A stretch of DNA of 64,000 bases. Source: Adineta steineri. Taxonomy: Eukaryota > Rotifera > Eurotatoria > Adinetida > Adinetidae. Position numbers and translations under genes: made by a program. The notes beneath the pieces were generated by a model, which saw only the letters and a list, made by a program, of their open reading frames with translations, did no database searches and had not been told where the DNA came from. Where the stretch lies: assembly GCA_905250115.1 (NCBI GenBank), contig CAJNOI010000092.1, forward strand, positions 87,230 to 151,229. The letters run 5' to 3'. Positions 56,610 through 64,000 of this stretch are shown here, in pieces. The number at the start of each line of letters is the position of its first letter. Within the stretch, counting starts at the first letter, position 1.

Positions 56610-59600
56610 ATGATCAACAACAACAGAATAGGAGTTGATAATGATGTAATTTAGTGAAAAAAAAGAAAAATCATGAAATATAATATTTGTTGTTTTTTGA
56701 TTGTTTTAGTCTGAAGCAGTTACTTCGAATGTAGCTCAATCAAAAAAATTGTATGTATGTTATGAATTGTAGAAAATGATAAAAAAGATTTATTATTCTA
56801 GATGTGAATATCTGAAAAGAAGAAAAGTGATGTGCATCATAGTTATTCTTATTGTGCTTGCTATAATCATAATAATTTCAATTGTTATCGTCAAAACAAA
56901 AAAGACAAACAGCGAAAAAGTATCAACAACAGAAGAAATGGAAGTAACAATAGGTAGTTAAAATGAGATAATTATTTATTTTGAAGTTCATATACGATAA
57001 ATTATTTCAAATGATCGAAGTAGAACTTCATTGTTTATCATAACTTATTAGGGACGTACCGGGCCCGAGCCCGAGCCTCTCGGGGTTCGGTCAGACTCGG
57101 AACTCGGCACTCAAGGCTCGGCACTCAGGGTTCGGGGCTCCATCAGACTCGGGCTCGGGTGTCAGAATTGATGTGGGTGAGAATGTGGGTGAGAGTGTGG
57201 GTGACAATAGTGAGTGAGAGTGAAGAGGATAGTACCCGCGTCCGCCACATCCACACCCTCATGGTACGACTAGCGTTAAAGTAAAGATTATAGAATTGCA
57301 ATTATAATGTAAGGCATCTAACGATTTTCTATGTTATTATAATGCACTAATAGTTAAGGCCGACAGATTGTTAGAGAAGAAGAAGAAGAAGAAGAGGAGG
57401 ACGAAAGAACTTATGAATAAAGCTATATCCAATAATTTAGTCTCTTTCTAAACTCATTCTTTTAATCTAGAATCACCTACCATATCAACTTCAACAACAA
57501 CAACGTCAGGTTAGTAATATGCTGGATAATTTGTCATAGCCTAAACTATGAGTATCGCAAATGACCAAATCTAAAAGTTTTGATTTTAGCTGTTCAGTGC
57601 TCCTCATTTAGATTTAGAACGTCCGAGAACTTTGTATGGGGGCTAGAAATAGGATCAAAATTTGATGAATTAATTTCATTTACAAATAGTCAGATATTGG
57701 ATATGTCAATCGATTTCAACGATATCATGCAAATATGTTGTCGATAAAAAGATTCTCACATGGTAGAACTCAGTGATCACTTTAGGAACCTCCTCATTAC
57801 ATTGGAAAAGGTTGATAATGATAGATACTATGACTGAATAAAGTCAGATAACGTCATTGATTGTAAATATAGCATAGAAAATAATTGGAAATATCCATAA
57901 ATACTTTCATGCATCAACCAGATTATGTAAGAAATGTAATATTTATTGAGTCATTTTTGAAGACTTATGTCTAGTGCTATTTGTAGCTATCACTATTTCT
58001 CGTAGTACGCTATCAGCACGAGTCTATTCCAAGTACCATCTCTATCAATTACTCACATTATAATTTAGGCAAGCTCGCATACTAAACATTTCTAGCTGAT
58101 CATAGTCGCTTATTTGAGAACAGAAGTGAATCCAAGAAAAATCCTCTTTTATAGCTGAAACAGTAGGTTTTAATCTATATTTATTCATGATATGGTCAGT
58201 TTTAATCTGATTTATCGGTATAATTATACACGTAGAAGTACCAGTTGATATGAACACCTAATCTCATGTTTTAGGTAGCATTTATATAGAATCGGCGTGT
58301 TCAAAAGAAATTGTGGTCGGCTAAAATACTAATTTAATACTCGAGAAACACATCTTTCATAAACATCGCTTTCTCATGGGAATGATATGAGCATTATATT
58401 CTCTCATGTACAGTCACATCCATTTCAGCAGCAAAGCCAGGGTGTTGAGCTAGGAGACGGGAGAGGGCTCAGCCCCCAGAACCCTTTTAGTCGATCTTAG
58501 GAAGTATAATGTTTTTACGCAACCAGTGCAATTTTTTTTCACTTTTTCACACTTGGCTGAATAGAGCCCGTCGAGTTGAGTAAGAATTGGTCAGTTTTTA
58601 TATTTTTTCCAAGGTGCTGAAAGAATTGTTTTCTTGAAAAACAAATATCAAAAAAACTCATCTTTTAATGTTTTTTTTCCAATTTTAGAGAGCTTTTACA
58701 TTTCTTCGGACTATGAAAATAACATATTTAGATTTATTGTGAAAAACTGCATTGATCTGACTTTTCTTTGACAATTTTTTTGATATTCCTTAGTGAAAAT
58801 ATAAAAACTGATATATTCTTACTCAGCTCGGCGAACTCTATCCAACCATGTGTGAAAAAGCGAAAAAAAAAGTTTGCTTTAGCTTTGCATTGTTTGTACC
58901 TTACGTTATCAAATGAGTGAAATATGAAACTGAGAAATCCCTAGAATCTAGCCGAAGCTCATATTAAATGTGTTTTTATTTGTTCAAAAAGTACATATGA
59001 TCTCCACACAATAAGGTATGCCACATAGAGTATTCCATTACAAAGAATAATAAGATTTTGTATCAGAAAAACATATTTATCAAAATCTTGCTAGGGGAGG
59101 AGAGCGCTCAGCCTCCTCCCACCTCGGCTCCGTCACTGATTTCATTTACAATTTAACTTCAACAAAAAAACAAACTCAAATTTTCCTCTTCTTTTCATCA
59201 AAATCTTTTTTTTCATTATTTTCTAGAACCAAAACTCAACAAATGGAAACAAGATGGCATCACTGTGGCTGGTGGAAATGGAGAAGGACAAGAATTAAAT
59301 CAAGTCAGTTATCCTCCTCAAACCTTTATTGATAAAAAGAAAAATATTTTTATTGTTGATCGTGACAATCATCGTATTATTGAATGGAAATATAATGCAA
59401 AGGAAGGACAAATCATTGCAGGTGGAAATGGGTACGGAGATCAAATAGATCAATTATATGATCCAACAGATGTGATTGTTGATCAACAAGATCATTCTAT
59501 CATCATTGCTGATTGTGGGAATGAACGAGTGATTCAATGGATGAATCAAAACCAACAGATTCTCATCAAAAATATTTACTGTTATGGCTTGACAATGGAT

Positions 59601-60125
59601 AAAAATGGATTTCTTTATGTTTCTGATTGGCTTAAGAATGTAGTGAGACGATGGAAAATGGGCGAATATAACAATGAAGGAATTATAGTAGCAGGCGGAA
59701 ATGGAAAAGGAAATCAACTCAATCAAATCAGTTATCCTCGTTTTATCTTTGTTGATGAAGATCAATCTGTTTATGTATCAGATGAGGACTACAATCGTGT
59801 GATGAAGTGGAGAAAAGATGCAAAAGAAGGAACAATTGTGGCTGGAGGAAATGGTCTAGGAGGAAATCTCAATCAATTGGCTTCACCTCGAGGAGTAATT
59901 GTTGATAACTTGGGTCAAATCTATGTAGCAGATTGTTGGAATCATCGAATAATGCGTTGGTGTGATGGTAAAGAAGAAGGTGAAATTGTTGTTGGTGGAA
60001 ATGGTCAAGGAAATCAACCAAATCAATTATATCATCCTTTTGGTATATCCTTTGATGACGAAAGAAACCTTTACGTTGCTGATCTGAGAAATCATCGAAT
60101 TCAAAAATTTGAAATAATATTGTAA
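56610..60125 (+). CDS. type II membrane protein with NHL repeats, five exons
   Basis: Exons 56610-56645, 56710-56750, 56802-56953, 57471-57509 and 59227-60125 join in phase to 388 residues. The start ATG at 56610 opens a short hydrophilic cytosolic tail, then KRRK and a single membrane helix (about residues 35-56). Next comes a Ser/Thr-rich stalk partly encoded by the 39-nt exon 4. The last exon encodes about six NHL repeats, each with an AGGNGxGxxxNQLxxP turn and VADxxNHRIxxW-type strands, which should close a beta propeller outside the cell. NHL propellers bind proteins, RNA or carbohydrate; the ligand here is unknown. Introns 3 and 4 are long (517 and 1717 bp) and full of repeats, whereas introns 1 and 2 are 64 and 51 bp. 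The domain call is firm and the exon chain is good. Confidence 0.82.
57055..57165. repeat. GC-rich CGGGCTCGG minisatellite (intron 3)
   Basis: Degenerate units of GGGCCCGAGCCCGAGCC and CTCGGCACTCAGGGTTCGG in an otherwise AT-rich intron of the NHL gene; strikingly GC-rich compared with its surroundings. Confidence 0.7.
57171..57260. repeat. TGTGGG/CCCACA inverted pair (locus 17), intronic
   Basis: Three ATGTGGGTGAGA-like units, then GCCACATCCACACCCTCATG. It directly follows the CGGGCTCGG minisatellite in intron 3 of the NHL gene. Confidence 0.65.
58426..59138. mobile_element. palindromic hAT-like element in NHL intron 4
   Basis: The ends CAGCAGCAAAGCCAGGG and CAGTGACGGAGCCGAGG (reverse complement of the right end) resemble the CAGTGGCGGAGCC ends of many hAT elements. 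GGGCTCAGCCCCC and GCGCTCAGCCTCC follow near each end. Internal arms pair as well: ATAGAGCCCGTCGAGTTGAG (58560 region) with a complementary CTCAGCTCGGCGAACTCTAT (58823 region). There is no transposase. The target duplication is not clear (ATCCATTT against ATTTCATT), so the class is tentative. Confidence 0.55.
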
Positions 60126-61055
60126 ATGAAATTTTAATTCTGAGAAATGAAACAAAAACATTTCTTGAATAAATAACGGAGAAGTGAAAGAAAAAATAAA
60201 ATTTTATTATTGAAAATCAATGAAAAAAATCGAATAAATTTTTGATAAGAAAATAAACAAGAAAAATCTTTCCGGTTTTTTCGTCATCCTTGAATTTATG
60301 TAATAATTTTGTTTAATAAAATTCAAATAAATAAATGTTGAATCCTTCATCTTTTGTTAATTTTTGTTGAAAATCATAGGAGAAAAGAACAGAAAATATT
60401 TTCTAATTTGAATTGAATTGAAATGAAACTTATTTGAAAAGACGATTTTGCCTCTGATCAAATTATATTTGAATGTTTTTGTTTTGTCGCTTTAATAAAA
60501 TTTGAGAATTGTTCAAAACTGAAAAGAGAAAAGAAATATTTTATGCAAAATTGATAATAAAAATTGAATTGAAACGAATTTTGTCGAAGAAAACAAATAC
60601 TGGAAAGAGTTTCCTTTAATAAATTAATAAACATTGAATTGAAAAATAATTTATGTAAATGAAATCGATGAAAGCAAATTCTATTTGAAATGTCAAAAGA
60701 AAGCAGTGAAAATATTCTTTTAGATGAAAATAAACAACAAAAATTACAGAAGTAAAATGAACAAAGAAATTCAAATAAAATAAAAAGCAATAAAAGTTCT
60801 GAAATAATACAAAATTCAAATTTGATTGTTGATTTCAAAGATATTTGATAAAATTCAAATTTTTTCATCTGCTTCCTTTTAATAAAAATGATTAAATTTG
60901 AACAATTAACAATTGGTGCTAACCGTCAGGCTAGTTTATCGAGTGAACAGTGGTAATGTTATCATCATTTGTTTACTCTCTTTGTTGATGTTAATAGTTT
61001 GATTCGTTACTTAACATAAGAAGAATAAATGATCTTAAACAATACCAAATACGCT
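60126..61055. other. A-rich low-complexity spacer
   Basis: 3' flank of the NHL gene, with AATAAA near 60169 and many diverged AATTGAA/AAATTCAAAT words. A 136-codon minus-strand frame (60458-60868) consists mostly of Phe, Ser, Ile, Leu and Cys, as expected from reading A-rich DNA backwards, so it is not called. Confidence 0.5.
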
Positions 61056-61640
61056 TTATTGTTTCATGAGTATTACTTCGCAGTTCATTATTGTGCAATA
61101 AATTTCTTCGACAGATACTGCTGGAGTAAGAATACGTGATGTATTAAAATTTGCTACAGCATCATCCCAACTTCTTCGACTTGCAATACATAAACCTGCA
61201 GTGATTTGTCAAAAGAAACTCAAAGTAACACGAAAATCATCTGTAGATTCAAATGAAATGTTTTCATTTGTAAATAACTTATTAATCCATATTTGTTGAA
61301 TAAATTGACTTGAACAAACTTGATGAAAAATAACTTCAGTTCTAACAAATGTACTGTATGTAATAGCATGGTTTGAACATGGACAATACAAAGTATTTGA
61401 ATATCTATTTGTTAATTGTAAAAATCGTATACGAGAAGGTGTATCTTCAGTTTTCTCAATAGTTCGAATCATGAATGAAGTAATTATTGCAACTGCAATT
61501 AAAGATACAAGTAATAAACAGACATATATACGAGTAGAAAGTAATTCTTTTGAAAGAGTTTGATCAGTACTCGATGACTTTTTGTAAAGATTTAATTGAA
61601 GAAACGATTGCCATAAACGATTTATCAAATTGGCTGCCAT
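61056..61640 (-). pseudogene. truncated copy of the Cys-rich membrane protein family
   Basis: From the ATG at 61640 the frame encodes the start of one module: a membrane helix (about residues 37-58), then NTLYCPCSNHAITYSTFV and FHQVCSSQFIQQIW, the family signatures. A TGA at 61211-61209 interrupts it, and the same frame continues with GLCIASRRSWDDAVANFNTS, which matches the next conserved segment. The frame ends in a TAA at 61058-61056 without the rest of the module. One nonsense codon plus 3' truncation indicates a pseudogene, in opposite orientation to the large family member at 38-54 kb. Confidence 0.7.
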
Positions 61641-61669
61641 GGCACACACAACTGAAGATATAAACTTAA

Positions 61670-61722
61670 GAGTGTGTGCTTAGGTGGGTGGCTGTCTTCT
61701 CTTCAACCGTACCGCCACCCGT
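61670..61722. repeat. TGTGGG/CCCACA inverted pair (locus 18)
   Basis: GAGTGTGTGCTTAGGTGGGTGG, then CCGTACCGCCACCCG. A short, diverged copy 30 bp upstream of the truncated pseudogene. Confidence 0.5.
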
Positions 61723-64000
61723 GAAATGTGAAGAGAACGAATATCATAGAATTTCTAAACAGAAAATTATCTTAGTAAAAATGATTTTTATCTATAAACT
61801 AACTTATGCTTCAGACATCATTTTCGAGCACGGATTCTAATTGTGATGATATATTAATCTTTGTTACGAAAATGATATTAAATATAAACTTACCGTATCG
61901 TATAGCTTTCTTTTATACAATGTATGAAGAGTCAAGCAATTACAAAATTAGAGAAGATAAATAATAAAATCGAATTGATACTGCTATTAGAACGAGTGAA
62001 AATACCCGTTGAAATAACTAGGGAATCTCTCTAATCAAATGTCGATTATTATTAAATGACAAAATAAGCACTTTTTTCTCTGAGAATTTATCATTTAATC
62101 TAGAGTCAAATGTGTAACATAATGGTAAAAATAATATGAATGAATGTCATATATATATCTAGATTTTTCTCTTTTATATACACTATGTATATATCATGCT
62201 CACAAATATGTAGATCTAACAACAGACGCCATTTCTCACTATATTTCTCTTCTGTTCTTATCACTACAGAGTATTCATCCAGCAGGCAGGTGTAGCTGTG
62301 GGTGTGTACATAGGCAGAAAATACTATGACTTTTAACAAAAAGAAACAAAACTTAAAGCAGGAAGTTGTGATATAAACGGAAAGACAATGTGTAAAAATG
62401 AAGGTTAAAAAATGGCATGATAAATGGATAAATATACAGAATTGCGTTTCACAATAAAATGAAACAACGGAAATACGAGCAGAAATGATTTCTAAATCGA
62501 GAGAGCAGAAGTTTTATTTGCTTGGTAACTTGGAAAAAAGTGACGCATTAAACGTTGTCAACCATCCATTCAAAATTTTCAAATTCTAAACAGTATTAGA
62601 ATATTGTCAGGTCTATCGAATATTAAATTTCAATGAATAAATCACCTTGAGAGCGAAGATGTTGATAATGATAATAATTTTAATTGTAAGAATGTATCTT
62701 TAAATAAAACATCTTCTAATATCAAACTAAGTCTAGATTTGTTATTGGCTATAATTGGTAGAAGATAGTTTTGATCTGTTTTTATATATTGATTTATTTG
62801 AAAACAAAATGCTAAAAAATTTCTTAATGAAATGGAATTAAAATTAATCTGCATTTTTGTTTAATATTCAATCAATTTTTCAAAATGTTGATTTAGACAA
62901 TAAAATATTTCATATAGAGAAAAAAAAATCAAGATGCAGTTCTTTTCTTGCCGTTTACGGATGCACATCTGTTTTCTTATTATAAAATAGAAGTAAATTT
63001 ATAGTAGTACGCTTTGTACCTCTATGTTATATAAAAATACACTTGTGTCAATAATCCACATAGTGAAATAACATATATGTAAAAAAATGCTTTTTGTCTT
63101 CCGTTTTACGATAACTATTTATATCTGTAATATAACAAAACGGTGTAGATAAATACGCAGTTAATTGTAACTTGTTGATTGTCAGAAAGTCGAACTTATA
63201 TTTTATTCAATGATAAGGAGTGTAGTGCAAATATACAATTTTCAAATATCTCTTGTGTTCTACATATTGACTTTATAGTGATGAATGAGAGAAACATTTC
63301 TTCATATTGAATCATATGTCATTCACAAAAGGCAGCCAGATATCTTTATTATTTCGTGAATATTGGCCTAAAAATACTCTTTATACAGAAATATATTGAT
63401 AATAATAATTAAGACGAGCGATGATGTATTTATATTAAGCTCTCATCGGCTTTTGAAAATTTTCAATCCGATGTCATAATTAAAATTAGAATGACGTGTA
63501 TACTTACAATTTCTTTTGTCTTTTGAGAATAAAAAAATCTAGAAGAAGAACAGTATCACCATATAGTTTATTTATTTAGGACTTTACTGGAATAAAACTA
63601 GTGTTTTTGTTAATAAAATAATTTGACTATTGATATATGTGCTTTGTATTTTTCGATATAATAGCTTCGTAAAATGTTACTCATCATACAAAGAGAGATA
63701 TTTACAACGCACAAATGACTTGTTAAAATGATAAAAACAAGAAAAAAAGTAATGAAATATGATACGTCAACAAAGAACAGTAAACAATATATATGTGTTT
63801 CAATGTTGTAACATATCTCGAAGTTTTGATGTGCAGTAAGAAACGTTCGAATTTTTATCGACTATTTTTATACACAATCAGATTTTCAGCTGTATCAGAG
63901 TGCTCTTTGCAAGATTCATTTGGTAATGATAGCGAACTACAATTTTCTTCTACAAACTGTACAGAAGGCAATATATAGTAGTTGTGCTGCACAACTCTAG
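61723..64000. other. terminal spacer, no gene seen
   Basis: AT-rich to the end of the window. It includes a solo G-rich arm (62286-62308). A 70-codon frame at 62642-62854 (minus) has an ATG but no motif; it could be part of an unrecognised gene, but I cannot support it. Confidence 0.4.
62286..62308. repeat. solo TGTGGG-like arm (locus 19)
   Basis: GCAGGTGTAGCTGTGGGTGTG without a C-rich partner nearby. Confidence 0.45.

Noticed and set aside
60458-60868. 136-codon minus-strand frame
   Set aside because: Composition is almost only Phe, Ser, Ile, Leu and Cys, produced by A-rich plus-strand DNA; no domain or splice context.
62642-62854. 70-codon minus-strand frame with an ATG
   Set aside because: No recognisable motif, no flanking exons, and similar frames are expected by chance at this base composition.

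Overview
This window looks like nuclear DNA of a bdelloid rotifer (Adineta/Rotaria type). It is AT-rich. Many spliced genes have introns of about 50-65 bases, and the gene families are those expanded in bdelloids: rhodopsin-like orphan receptors, F-box proteins with ribonuclease-inhibitor-type leucine-rich repeats (LRRs), an ART-like domain fused to TPRs, NHL-repeat membrane proteins, a STRA6-like membrane protein, and a large family of Cys-rich multi-module membrane proteins. A Ty3/gypsy retrotransposon carries a DEDDy-exonuclease third ORF, a combination I recall being reported from bdelloids. The bdelloid telomere repeat, as I recall it, is TGTGGG, and short inverted pairs of that sequence are scattered through the window. 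The assignment is inference from gene content; no rRNA or barcode gene is present.

Layout. 0-5.5 kb: simple repeats, a MAPEG (microsomal GST-like) gene and decayed reading frames. 5.7-7.9 kb: ART-like/TPR gene broken by one in-frame stop. 8.4-9.9 kb: three-exon receptor on the minus strand. 9.9-14 kb: gene-poor, with one hairpin element. 14-15 kb: second receptor, plus strand. 15.8-16.7 kb: short-chain dehydrogenase, minus strand. 17.4-18.5 kb: F-box pseudogene, followed by a 531-bp hAT-like element with an 8-bp target duplication. 19.8-23 kb: F-box/LRR gene (minus) with one LRR per exon. 24.8-28.8 kb: thirteen-exon gene combining a C-type lectin-like domain, an EGF-like domain and a STRA6-like membrane domain. 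29.7-30.8 kb: third receptor. 32.4-35.6 kb: second F-box/LRR gene (plus), flanked by a diverged direct duplication. 38.3-54.3 kb: a three-module membrane protein gene broken by two exonic insertions, an intact gypsy-like element (40.7-48.6 kb, identical LTRs) and a 2.6-kb repeat-built element (49.6-52.2 kb). 56.6-60.1 kb: five-exon type II membrane protein with NHL repeats, whose last intron holds a palindromic transposon-like element. 61.1-61.6 kb: truncated relative of the three-module gene.

The genes do not form a pathway. The theme is sensing and surface biology (receptors, lectin/EGF, NHL ectodomain, Cys-rich membrane proteins) plus ubiquitin-ligase adaptors (F-box/LRR), interleaved with recent and old mobile DNA. 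Exon structures were worked out by hand from GT/AG sites, reading-frame phase and family similarity; in the multi-exon genes the phases close exactly. Nothing was checked with a database or transcript data.
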